From Spirochaetaceae bacterium (GTDB taxonomy: Bacteria > Spirochaetota > Spirochaetia > CADAEX01), in contig WRFK01000133.1 of assembly GCA_009778835.1 (NCBI GenBank), forward strand, positions 1-5,120: 5,120 nucleotides of DNA, written 5' to 3'. The position numbers and the translations under genes were made by a program. Positions within the stretch are counted from its first letter, which is position 1; every line of letters begins with the position of its first letter. The notes under the pieces were generated by a model, which was given only the letters and a program-made list of their open reading frames with translations, did not search any database and was not told where the DNA came from. Below are positions 1 to 5,120 of the stretch, piece after piece.

Positions 1-272
1 GAAGGATAAATACCTAACTTAACACCTTGATAAATATAGTATAATAATCCGCCTGGTTCTGTAGAACTATTTGGTCCATCCATTAGCCCGGAAAGAGGGA
101 GGTTTGCGAGCAACATCCCGAAGGCGATTGGTAGAAGCAAAAGAGGTTCGAACTTTTTAACAACAGCAAGAAATATAAGAATAAGAGCTATTGTTATCAT
201 TGTGAGATATTGCCATGTCAGCAATCCAAATCCGGAACTGGCCCATAAGTCTTTTATTGCTTCAATAAACAT
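1..272 (-). CDS. Sodium ion-translocating decarboxylase, beta subunit (OadB/GcdB/MmdB family), N-terminal part
   Basis: Partial gene: the first 90 codons are present and the reading frame runs off the left edge. The family is the integral membrane beta subunit of Na+-pumping biotin-dependent decarboxylases (oxaloacetate, methylmalonyl-CoA, glutaconyl-CoA), which couples decarboxylation of carboxybiotin to Na+ export. Visible family marks are an N-terminal amphipathic stretch ending in GLLTWQ, a first membrane segment at about residues 22-38, a second at 43-60 containing EPLLLLPIAFG, and the GGLLYYIYQGVKLGIYP motif (74-90) that precedes the conserved core. The start is fixed by a GGGAGG Shine-Dalgarno at about 281-286, 8 nt before the ATG. 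It lies 2 nt after the stop of the small OadG-like gene, so the two are surely cotranscribed. Which acid is decarboxylated cannot be told, because the carboxyltransferase and biotin carrier genes are not in view. Confidence 0.9.
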   Translation of the reverse strand, partial: MFIEAIKDLWASSGFGLLTWQYLTMITIALILIFLAVVKKFEPLLLLPIAFGMLLANLPLSGLMDGPNSSTEPGGLLYYIYQGVKLGIYP

Positions 273-274
273 AA

Positions 275-412
275 TTACATCCTCCCGATATTTTTAGTTT
301 TTCTTTCAATGAATCTGGTTATTTCTGTTGACAATTTAAGTAAAATGTACAGACCTCCGAGAAAAAGAATGACCATAGCGAAACAAAAAAGACCTACTGA
401 AATACTTTCCAT
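275..412 (-). CDS. OadG-related small membrane subunit of a Na+-translocating decarboxylase (45 aa)
   Basis: A complete 45-residue ORF (MESISVGLFCFAMVILF...) ending NIGRM-stop two bases before the beta-subunit start. It has one hydrophobic segment at about residues 6-26 (VGLFCFAMVILFLGGLYILL), then a short polar, basic tail (about 36-45, containing ERKTK). That is the build of OadG/gamma-type subunits, which anchor and assemble the decarboxylase complex, but the tail is much shorter than in classical OadG (about 80 aa) and has no His-rich metal-binding end. A strong GGAGGT Shine-Dalgarno (418-423) sits 5 nt before the ATG. The arrangement small subunit then beta subunit supports the call. I infer that it takes part in the same membrane complex; family naming rests on size, topology and neighbour rather than on a recognised motif. 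Confidence 0.8.
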   Translation of the reverse strand: MESISVGLFCFAMVILFLGGLYILLKLSTEITRFIERKTKNIGRM

Positions 413-500
413 TTAATACCTCCAAAATATTTTTATTTTTTTAAATATTAGAAACTACAGATCACAAATAATTCCATACATCCGAATATGGGATGGCTAT

Positions 501-534
501 AAAAAAAGTGAAGAACTACCAAAGAGCTCTCCAC
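501..534 (-). terminator. Intrinsic terminator (possible attenuator) upstream of the OadG-like gene
   Basis: On the minus strand GTGGAGAGCT (525-534) pairs with AGTTCTTCAC (508-517) over 10 bp with two G-U wobbles, around a 7-nt loop, and is followed at once by seven T (501-507). It lies 141 nt past the DUF445 stop and 88 nt before the OadG-like start. It may end DUF445 transcripts, but since a good promoter (634-661) stands between DUF445 and the terminator, it would also stop transcripts heading for the decarboxylase genes. Confidence 0.65.
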
Positions 535-555
535 CCTAAAGCTAAAAACTTGAAA

Positions 556-597
556 GCAGTTACAAGAATGATGTCCAAATGTTTGATTTGCAACTAC
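556..597 (-). other. Leader hairpin upstream of the decarboxylase operon
   Basis: In the minus-strand transcript GTAGTTGCAA (588-597) can pair with TTGTAACTGC (556-565) over 10 bp with two G-U pairs, closing a 22-nt loop. The hairpin lies between the predicted promoter and the intrinsic terminator. Its 3' arm contains AACTGC, which can pair either with the GTAGTT of its own 5' arm or with a second GTAGTT (514-519) in the terminator hairpin. This allows mutually exclusive folds, as in an attenuator. I do not recognise a known riboswitch class. Confidence 0.45.
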
Positions 598-633
598 CCA
601 ACCGGAATTATTTTTATATTAAATTGTATAAAC

Positions 634-661
634 ATAATATAGAAAGTTAAATAAAAGTCAA
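634..661 (-). promoter_or_regulatory. Predicted sigma70 promoter for the decarboxylase operon or a leader RNA
   Basis: On the minus strand, TTGACT (656-661) and TATTAT (634-639) are separated by 16 bp, close to the sigma70 consensus. The -35 begins only 13 bases past the DUF445 stop codon, so this promoter serves what follows: the decarboxylase genes beginning at 412. Transcription would start near 627, giving a leader of about 215 nt. No equally good promoter was found between the terminator at 501-534 and the OadG-like gene. Confidence 0.6.
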
Positions 662-674
662 TATTTTTTCCACA

Positions 675-1475
675 CTAAACAATATATTTTTTCAACAATC
701 CTACAGCAAAGCCGATCAGCCCGCCAAATAAGCCTCCCCATACAACAAGCCACCCAAGGTGTTTTTTTATCATATTTTGAATAATTTCTTTAACCATTTG
801 CGGAGTAAGCTCTGCAAGCCTTAGATCAATCATTTCTTCGAGTTTATCTTTTAAATATTGTTTTTGATTTAAAATTCCTGTTTCAATTACTTCATTGAAT
901 TTTTTGCTTGCAGCCATTTCAATGACTGCTTTTTCTATTGTTATTTTAAACTGGCCTTTAAAAATTTGGATAAGCTTTACACCCCCCATTGTTTTAATAA
1001 TAGCTCCCCAGGTAGTGGAAAAAATAGCCTCAATAAATTTTTCAAATAAAAAATCATAATCAATAAGATTCTTTATATTATCTTTGGTAAATAAATTTTT
1101 AATTAAGCCTGATGATGATTTTGCAAAGTTCTCAATATTTTTTTCAGAAAAAAATTGCTCCATAATAAGATTTTTAATTCCTTTTTTAAAGTCTTCAAAG
1201 TGGATTGGAACAACGCCTGAACCATAAAAAAAAGGGATTTTATTAAACAACATATATATTGCAAGCCAGTTTGTAAAAGCAGCGGAAAAAGAAAATGCTC
1301 CAATTGAAATAATCAGTTCTTTATAATAAGGAGAAAAATAGCCAATAGCTATAATCGCTGCAGCTATAAAGTTTGTTAAAAAACTTTTATTTATTAGCCG
1401 ATGAAGCAGCTCGCAATCTTGCTTTCGCGCGACTGAACCAAGAGAAGGACAGTTGTTTATTTTTTTTACATTCAT
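675..1475 (-). CDS. DUF445 family membrane protein
   Basis: A 266-residue protein of the DUF445 family (relatives include YjiN and YheB), whose biochemical role is not established. The family signature is visible at residues 59-90: GAFSFSAAFTNWLAIYMLF followed by a PFFYGSGVVP motif and HFEDFKKGI. The C-terminus LTPQMVKEIIQNMIKKHLGWLVVWGGLFGGLIGF (223-256) is also typical. Predicted membrane segments are about 32-48, 53-77 and 240-261, with a charged, helical middle (95-235) that probably lies on one side of the membrane. It is shorter than YjiN-type members (about 400 aa) but looks complete. The ATG at 1475 is preceded by AGGA (1483-1486) at 7-nt spacing. It is transcribed divergently from the dehydrogenase operon and appears monocistronic. 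The stop is TAG; no hairpin follows directly, the nearest terminator being at 501-534. Confidence 0.88.
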   Translation of the reverse strand: MNVKKINNCPSLGSVARKQDCELLHRLINKSFLTNFIAAAIIAIGYFSPYYKELIISIGAFSFSAAFTNWLAIYMLFNKIPFFYGSGVVPIHFEDFKKGIKNLIMEQFFSEKNIENFAKSSSGLIKNLFTKDNIKNLIDYDFLFEKFIEAIFSTTWGAIIKTMGGVKLIQIFKGQFKITIEKAVIEMAASKKFNEVIETGILNQKQYLKDKLEEMIDLRLAELTPQMVKEIIQNMIKKHLGWLVVWGGLFGGLIGFAVGLLKKYIV

Positions 1476-1496
1476 TTAATATTCCTGTTGTTGATA

Positions 1497-1525
1497 ATTA
1501 TATAAAATTTTGCAAAATATAAAAA
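1497..1525 (-). promoter_or_regulatory. Predicted promoter of the DUF445 gene
   Basis: On the minus strand a perfect TATAAT (1497-1502) lies 21 bases before the DUF445 ATG. At 17-bp spacing the -35 position reads TTTTTA (1520-1525), a poor match, so the promoter rests mainly on its -10 box in very AT-rich DNA. Confidence 0.4.
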
Positions 1526-1531
1526 TATCTT

Positions 1532-1559
1532 TTGTAGATAAGCTTATAAATGATACAAT
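1532..1559 (+). promoter_or_regulatory. Predicted sigma70 promoter of the dehydrogenase operon
   Basis: TTGTAG (1532-1537) and TACAAT (1554-1559) are spaced by 16 bp, and the -10 is extended by TG at 1551-1552 (TGATACAAT). Transcription would begin near 1566, before the GGGAG at 1581-1585. Because the -10 lies over the upstream in-frame ATG at 1550, it argues that the dehydrogenase really starts at 1592. Confidence 0.55.
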
Positions 1560-1591
1560 CAATTATATACGACTTTACGTGGGAGAAAGAT

Positions 1592-2533
1592 ATGGCAGAT
1601 GAATTAAAAAACATGAAAATAGGGTGGGTTGGTGTTGGAGTTATGGGGTTCTCGATGTGCCAGCATCTGATTAAAGCAGGATATAAGGTTAGTGTTCATA
1701 ACAGAACAAAAGAAAAAGCTAATCCTCTTATAGATATGGGGGCAGAGTGGTGCGAATCTCCTGCAGAAGTTGCAGCTAATTCAGATATAATTTTTACAAT
1801 AGTGGGTTTTCCCAAAGATGTAGAGGAAGTTTATTTTGGGGAAAAAGGAATTCTTAAAGGATGCTCAACAGGGCAGAGAGCCGGTAAACCAAAATATTTG
1901 GTGGATTTTACTACAACAAAACCATCGCTATCAATAGAAATATATAACAAGGCAAAAGAAATTGGGTGCTATGCCCTGGATGCGCCTGTTTCCGGAGGAG
2001 ATATTGGCGCACGGGAAGCAAGGCTTGCAATTATGGTTGGCGGCGATAAAGAGATATTTGATTTTTTGACCCCTATTTTTGGCTATATGGGAAAGAGTAT
2101 AAAATATGCCGGAAAAGCAGGTGCTGGCCAAAATACAAAGATGTGTAATCAGATAGCTATAACCGGAATAATGATAGGGATGTGTGAAGCAATACTTTAT
2201 GGATACAAAGCAGGGCTTGATCTTGAAGAAATGGTAAATACTATTAGAGGGGGAGCTGCCGGCAGTTGGTCGCTGGATAATTATGGGCCAAGAATTTTAA
2301 AAGAAGATTATAAGCCTGGTTTTATGGCAGAGCATTTTATAAAAGATATGGAAATAGCTATTGAAGAATCAAAAAAAATGGATCTTAACTTGCCGGGCCT
2401 TGTGCTTGTTAATCAGCTATATGTTGTTTTAAAAGCAATGGGATATGGGAAATCAGGAACACACTCTCTTATGTTTGCTCTTAATAGGCTTTCCAATGCT
2501 GATTTTCCGCAGCCGGAACCCGGTATAGCGTAA
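1592..2533 (+). CDS. 3-hydroxyisobutyrate dehydrogenase-family NAD(P)-dependent oxidoreductase
   Basis: A 313-residue beta-hydroxyacid dehydrogenase of the HIBADH/tartronate-semialdehyde reductase family, catalysing NAD(P)-linked interconversion of a 3-hydroxy acid and its semialdehyde; the exact substrate is not readable. Visible are the Rossmann motif GVGVMG (14-19), the HNRT segment after beta-2 (36-39), the substrate-binding DFTTTKP (105-111, usually D-x-S-T) and DAPVSGG (130-136), the catalytic block GAGQNTKMCNQ (177-187) with the active-site Lys at 183, and FIKDMEIA (249-256) in the all-helical C-terminal domain. A few extra residues (about 91-100) precede the DFTTT strand. I chose ATG 1592 over the in-frame ATG at 1550: GGGAG lies 6 nt upstream of 1592, no ribosome site precedes 1550, and the predicted -10 box covers 1550. 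First gene of a probable operon with bpt, 14 nt downstream. Confidence 0.88.
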   Translation: MADELKNMKIGWVGVGVMGFSMCQHLIKAGYKVSVHNRTKEKANPLIDMGAEWCESPAEVAANSDIIFTIVGFPKDVEEVYFGEKGILKGCSTGQRAGKPKYLVDFTTTKPSLSIEIYNKAKEIGCYALDAPVSGGDIGAREARLAIMVGGDKEIFDFLTPIFGYMGKSIKYAGKAGAGQNTKMCNQIAITGIMIGMCEAILYGYKAGLDLEEMVNTIRGGAAGSWSLDNYGPRILKEDYKPGFMAEHFIKDMEIAIEESKKMDLNLPGLVLVNQLYVVLKAMGYGKSGTHSLMFALNRLSNADFPQPEPGIA

Positions 2534-2547
2534 GATATATTTTTGTA

Positions 2548-3297
2548 ATGCAGGTTGAAGAAAAAACAGATAAAATTATTGCGTTGCTCGAAAGCTCTAA
2601 AAGAACAAAACCTGTAAAATGTCCGTATCTTCCAGGTAAAATATTCGTACAGAGATATTTTGTTCACAATAGTTTGAGCGAATACGAATTTGAATATCTG
2701 CTTTCGGAAGGGTGGAGAAAATTCGGTTATTATTTTTTCAAGCCCGAATGTCCTGAATGTTTAGAATGCACTCCTGTAAGGGTATTAACGAAAGAATACT
2801 TTCCAAGCAGGAGTCAAAAAAGGGTTTTAAGAAAAAATAGCGCTACCGGAATTTATATAACACAAAACAGTTTTTCCGAAGAAAGATACAGAATTTTTGA
2901 AAAACATTCAAAAATAAGATTTAATCAAAAAACAACAAAAGAAAATTATGAATATAATTTTTGTATAAGTGCTGTCCCTTCTTTTATTGTGGAATACAGA
3001 ATAGAGGAAAAACTTTTTGGCACAGGCTATATTGATAGTTCTTCGGAAGGATTAAATTCAGTATATTTTGCTTTTGATCCTGACTACAGTTATCTTTCGC
3101 CGGGAATTCTAAGCAGCATTATTGAGATACATACAACAAAAACTTTTGGCAAAAAATATTATCATCTTGGTTATTATGTAAAGAACAACAAAACTATGGA
3201 GTATAAATTAAAATTTGCCCCTTACGAACTCTATAACTGGATAGAGAAAAAATGGGAAAGGTGCAACCCGACTCATGTATGCAAGAGAGGGGAGTGA
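2548..3297 (+). CDS. bpt: Bpt-type aminoacyl-tRNA-protein transferase (arginyl/leucyl transferase)
   Basis: A 249-residue protein matching the bacterial Bpt/ATE family, which moves leucine (or arginine) from charged tRNA to the N-terminus of proteins beginning with Asp or Glu, marking them for ClpS/ClpAP degradation. Family marks in order are CPYLPG (25-30), the EYLLSEGWRKFGYYFFKP segment (49-66), the cysteine cluster CPECLECTPVRV (Cys 68, 71, 74), and PSRSQKRVLRKN (86-97). The C-terminal GNAT-like part then has LFGTGYID (156-163), SVYFAFDPDYSYLSPG (171-186) and HLGYYVKNNKTMEYKLKFAPYELY (206-229). Length is normal for the family. The start follows the dehydrogenase stop by 14 nt with no clear Shine-Dalgarno, so translation may depend on coupling. 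Leucine versus arginine specificity cannot be settled from sequence by eye. The cysteine cluster may bind a metal or Fe-S centre, an inference from eukaryotic ATE1. Confidence 0.92.
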   Translation: MQVEEKTDKIIALLESSKRTKPVKCPYLPGKIFVQRYFVHNSLSEYEFEYLLSEGWRKFGYYFFKPECPECLECTPVRVLTKEYFPSRSQKRVLRKNSATGIYITQNSFSEERYRIFEKHSKIRFNQKTTKENYEYNFCISAVPSFIVEYRIEEKLFGTGYIDSSSEGLNSVYFAFDPDYSYLSPGILSSIIEIHTTKTFGKKYYHLGYYVKNNKTMEYKLKFAPYELYNWIEKKWERCNPTHVCKRGE

Positions 3298-3303
3298 TCT
3301 TTT

Positions 3304-3381
3304 ATGTCTTGGAATAAATATAAAACTATAGACAACAATGGAATAGAGTTGTTATATTTACTCAAAAGGAGTCAGATATGA
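3304..3381 (+). CDS. Possible 25-aa small ORF between bpt and the PanE-like gene
   Basis: An ATG-started frame reads MSWNKYKTIDNNGIELLYLLKRSQI and then stops with a TGA that overlaps the ATG of the next gene (ATGA). AGGGGAG (3288-3294), at the very end of bpt, lies 9 nt before its ATG, so it has a plausible ribosome site. The layout would give translational coupling to the reductase. It has no recognised family, no membrane segment and no signal peptide. A frame of this length can arise by chance, and the same stretch also holds a promoter-like pair, so treat it as a candidate only. Confidence 0.3.
   Translation: MSWNKYKTIDNNGIELLYLLKRSQI
3329..3358 (+). promoter_or_regulatory. Possible internal promoter before the PanE-like gene
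   Basis: TAGACA (3329-3334) and TATATT (3353-3358) are 18 bp apart, each one base off consensus. A start near 3365 would leave a leader of about 13 nt that barely includes the AAGGAG (3366-3371). A small inverted repeat, ACAAC (3332-3336) and GTTGT (3348-3352), lies in the spacer. It would let the reductase be expressed apart from the upstream genes. Confidence 0.3.
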
Positions 3382-4334
3382 ATCTTCATAAAAGCGATGC
3401 TTATAACAATATATGTATAGCTGGTATTGGCGGAGTAGGCGGCTATTTTGGCGGAATGATAGCCTTGAATATTACAAGCAATTACAAAGATAAACGAAAT
3501 GTTATTTTTGTTGCCAGAGGCGCTCATCTTGAAGCAATCCAGAAAAATGGGCTTACAATAAAACCATTTGAAGGAGAGCCAATAACATGTATGCCAAATG
3601 TTGCAACACAAAAAGTATCAGACCTTAGCATATTAAATCTTCTTATAGTTGCGGTAAAAGGTTATGATTTACAGCAGGTAGTAGAATCGCTTAAAGAAAA
3701 AATATCTTCTGACACAGTAATAATACCTCTTCTTAATGGCGTTGGAAATGAAGAAAAAATAAGAAAAATAATTCCAAAAGGGATAATTCTCCCAAGCTGC
3801 GTATATCTTTCCTCAAAAATAGAAGAACCTGGCGTAATAAAACTAATGGGTAATATTGGCAAAATTATTTCAGGTCCGGATCCTCTTAATTCAGGATACG
3901 ACAGCTCAGAGATAATATCTTTTTTTCAAAACATGGGTATAAAATTTGACTGGGTAGAAAATCCTCAAATCGCTATCTGGAAAAAATATATGTTTATTGC
4001 CCCTGCAGCCTTAATAACTGCTGCCAATAATATTACAATTAATGGTATTGTTAAAAGCGAGGATGCAAAACATGATTTTTGCGCAATAATGGCTGAAATC
4101 AGGAAAATTGCAGAAAAGAAAAACATATTGCTGCCCCAGGAAACAGAAGCTGATTCTTTAAAAATAGCTGAAAGAATTGATAAAGAGGCAAAAACATCAT
4201 TCCAGCTTGATGTTGAAAAGAAAAAATCAAAAACAGAAATAGACTCATTGGGTTATGAAATAGTAAGGATGGGAAAAGAGCTCTCTGTAGAGACCCCTGT
4301 TACTGAAAAAATATTATTAAAAATTAAAATATAA
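3378..4334 (+). CDS. Ketopantoate reductase (ApbA/PanE) family NAD(P)-dependent oxidoreductase
   Basis: A 318-residue member of the 2-dehydropantoate 2-reductase family. Visible are the nucleotide-binding GIGGVGGYFGG (16-26), FVARGAHLEAIQKNGL (44-59), VAVKGYD (91-97) with the cofactor-side Lys 94, PLLNGVGNEE (117-126), WKKYMFIAPAALITA (201-215) with the likely catalytic Lys 203, and the C-terminal SFQLDVEKKKSKTEID (274-289) with Glu 287 matching E. coli Glu256. Against E. coli PanE recalled from memory, Asn180 falls on Ile207 and Asn241 on Ala271, so the substrate may be a 2-oxo acid other than ketopantoate. A symbol is therefore withheld. The start has AAGGAG (3366-3371) at 6-nt spacing. It lies 80 nt after bpt, so it is either the last gene of that operon or driven by the internal promoter. 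No convincing terminator follows. Confidence 0.85.
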   Translation: MNLHKSDAYNNICIAGIGGVGGYFGGMIALNITSNYKDKRNVIFVARGAHLEAIQKNGLTIKPFEGEPITCMPNVATQKVSDLSILNLLIVAVKGYDLQQVVESLKEKISSDTVIIPLLNGVGNEEKIRKIIPKGIILPSCVYLSSKIEEPGVIKLMGNIGKIISGPDPLNSGYDSSEIISFFQNMGIKFDWVENPQIAIWKKYMFIAPAALITAANNITINGIVKSEDAKHDFCAIMAEIRKIAEKKNILLPQETEADSLKIAERIDKEAKTSFQLDVEKKKSKTEIDSLGYEIVRMGKELSVETPVTEKILLKIKI

Positions 4335-4416
4335 TAAAAAAGGGTTATATCTATTTATATACTCTTTATCAAAGATTTCTCTTAAACTAAATTTTCTTTT
4401 TTTCATTTAAATTTAT

Positions 4417-4445
4417 TTGACTTTAAAAAAAAGCAGGTGTATACT
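4417..4445 (+). promoter_or_regulatory. Predicted sigma70 promoter of the GntR-family gene
   Basis: TTGACT (4417-4422) and TATACT (4440-4445) are separated by exactly 17 bp, each one base off consensus, making this the best promoter in the window. Transcription would start near 4452, only about 13 nt before the GTG start. The -10 overlaps a GTATAC palindrome (4439-4444), a possible half of a repressor site; autoregulation is an inference. Confidence 0.6.
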
Positions 4446-4464
4446 TAGTTACATAGGTAGACAA

Positions 4465-5120
4465 GTGAAAGATGAAATAGTAGTAGATAGAGAAAATCCT
4501 GTCCCAATGTATATCCAGGTAGTTAACTGGATTTCAAACATGCTTCAGTGTTCAGGATATGATGTGGGCTCTAAATTACCGTCAGAAGGGGAGCTTGCAA
4601 AAAAATTTCAGCTTAACAGAAATACAATAAGACATGCTATTTCCGTCATGGTGCAGCAGGGGCTTCTTGAAAAACAAAAAGGTGTGGGAACTTTTGTAAG
4701 AAGAAAAAAAGCGCTTGCTCCTGTAAGACAGCTTGCAAAAATGACAAGCTTTATCGATGACTTTGAACTTGATACAAGAAACAGTCTTGAGACAGAAAGT
4801 CAAATAATATCACAGGAAAAAGTTATGCCTTCTGTAGAGATCGGAGCTGCACTGGGTCTTCGCTCCGGTGAATTGGCAGTTAAAATTGAGAGATTAAGGA
4901 TTGCCGATAAAACACCTTTTCTTTATGAAATACAATATTATTCATTTGAAAAATTTAAATTGCTGCTTGATATGGAAATAAGCGGTTCAATGTATCAAAT
5001 TCTTATTGATAAATTTGGAGTAGACCTTGACCATTCTGTAAGGACACTCCAGGCTGTCCAGCCATCAAAGTATATTGCATCAAAACTTATGATCTCGCGG
5101 GATATCCCTTGCATCTTTTA
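4465..5120 (+). CDS. GntR family transcriptional regulator with UTRA domain (HutC subfamily), C-terminus cut off
   Basis: Partial gene: 218 codons are present and open to the right edge; family members are about 240-250 aa, so only a short end is missing. The N-terminal winged helix-turn-helix shows ENPVPMYIQVVNWI (10-23), GSKLPSEGELAKKFQLNRNTIRHAISVMVQQGLL (36-69) and the wing KQKGVGTFV (71-79). The UTRA ligand domain follows from about 90: FIDDFELDTRN, then GAALGLRSGELAVKIERLRIADKTPFLYEIQYY, and a final visible part SMYQILIDKFGVDLDHSVRTLQAVQPS. UTRA proteins bind small metabolites (sugars, histidine-pathway intermediates, fatty acids) and usually repress adjacent genes. The GTG start is chosen because AGGT (4455-4458) lies 6 nt upstream, the promoter ends just before it, and the next in-frame ATG (4507) falls after the conserved NPVP motif begins. 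The regulated genes are probably beyond the right edge, though control of the upstream reductase is possible. Confidence 0.87.
   Translation, partial: MKDEIVVDRENPVPMYIQVVNWISNMLQCSGYDVGSKLPSEGELAKKFQLNRNTIRHAISVMVQQGLLEKQKGVGTFVRRKKALAPVRQLAKMTSFIDDFELDTRNSLETESQIISQEKVMPSVEIGAALGLRSGELAVKIERLRIADKTPFLYEIQYYSFEKFKLLLDMEISGSMYQILIDKFGVDLDHSVRTLQAVQPSKYIASKLMISRDIPCIF

Noticed and set aside
426..449. Inverted repeat AATATTT/AAATATT close to the OadG-like ribosome site
   Set aside because: Purely A/T, 7 bp, in a homopolymer-rich region where such repeats are expected by chance.
479..495. 5-bp hairpin CATCC/GGATG in the decarboxylase leader
   Set aside because: Short, with a competing CCAT/ATGG pairing over the same bases and no T-run; no support as a separate element.
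1103..1303. Minus-strand 66-codon frame within DUF445
   Set aside because: Alternative frame fully inside a gene with clear family motifs; no own ribosome site or recognisable protein.
1931..2131. Minus-strand frame opposite the dehydrogenase
   Set aside because: Antisense shadow of the well-supported HIBADH-family coding sequence.
2413..2667. Minus-strand 84-codon frame across the dehydrogenase-bpt junction
   Set aside because: Antisense to conserved motifs of both genes; composition and sequence resemble no protein family.
3372..3862. Two minus-strand frames opposite the PanE-like gene
   Set aside because: Antisense shadows of a coding sequence with intact Rossmann and catalytic motifs.
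4340..4367. Imperfect AT-rich hairpin just after the PanE-like stop codon
   Set aside because: About 10 pairs with a mismatch and two G-U pairs, but no T-run follows, so it does not qualify as an intrinsic terminator on the plus strand.
4371..4404. T-rich run (4391-4403) with partly pairing A/T segments before it
   Set aside because: The only stem is A/T-based with a three-base bulge; too weak to call a terminator.
4582..4803. Minus-strand 73-codon frame opposite the GntR-family gene
   Set aside because: Antisense to the helix-turn-helix coding region; the plus-strand frame is conserved and open to the edge.

Overview
The window comes from an AT-rich bacterium (roughly one third GC by eye). 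Three things point, as an inference, to a low-GC Desulfobacterota-type anaerobe: a sodium-pump decarboxylase beta subunit paired with a 45-residue OadG-like membrane subunit, a bacterial-type arginyl/leucyl-tRNA-protein transferase, and a HutC-type GntR regulator. No rRNA, tRNA, CRISPR array, insertion sequence or phage gene was seen, and this looks like ordinary chromosomal metabolic DNA.

Left part, minus strand (1-412): the N-terminal part of a sodium ion-translocating decarboxylase beta subunit runs off the left edge. It is preceded, two bases upstream, by a tiny OadG-like subunit gene too short to be caught by most ORF callers. A good sigma70 promoter (634-661) lies about 220 nt upstream of the pair. 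The transcript between them holds a 10-bp hairpin and then an intrinsic terminator (501-534), so the leader is a candidate attenuator or the source of a small RNA of about 125 nt. This is the most interesting regulatory structure in the window.

Middle left, minus strand (675-1475): a complete DUF445 membrane protein. It is divergent from the next gene block, and the shared intergenic region carries promoter-like elements for both directions and a 12-bp palindrome.

Centre, plus strand (1592-4334): a probable operon of a 3-hydroxyisobutyrate dehydrogenase-family oxidoreductase, the tRNA-protein transferase Bpt, a possible 25-codon small ORF, and a ketopantoate reductase (ApbA/PanE)-family oxidoreductase. 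The two NAD(P)-dependent hydroxyacid/oxoacid reductases suggest small organic acid metabolism, while Bpt feeds the N-degron pathway and may simply be a passenger. The PanE-like protein keeps the catalytic Lys and Glu but appears to lack two Asn residues that line the E. coli PanE active site, so its substrate is uncertain.

Right edge, plus strand (4465-5120): a GntR/HutC-type repressor with a GTG start and its own strong promoter, cut by the window end. Its target genes are probably downstream, outside the window.
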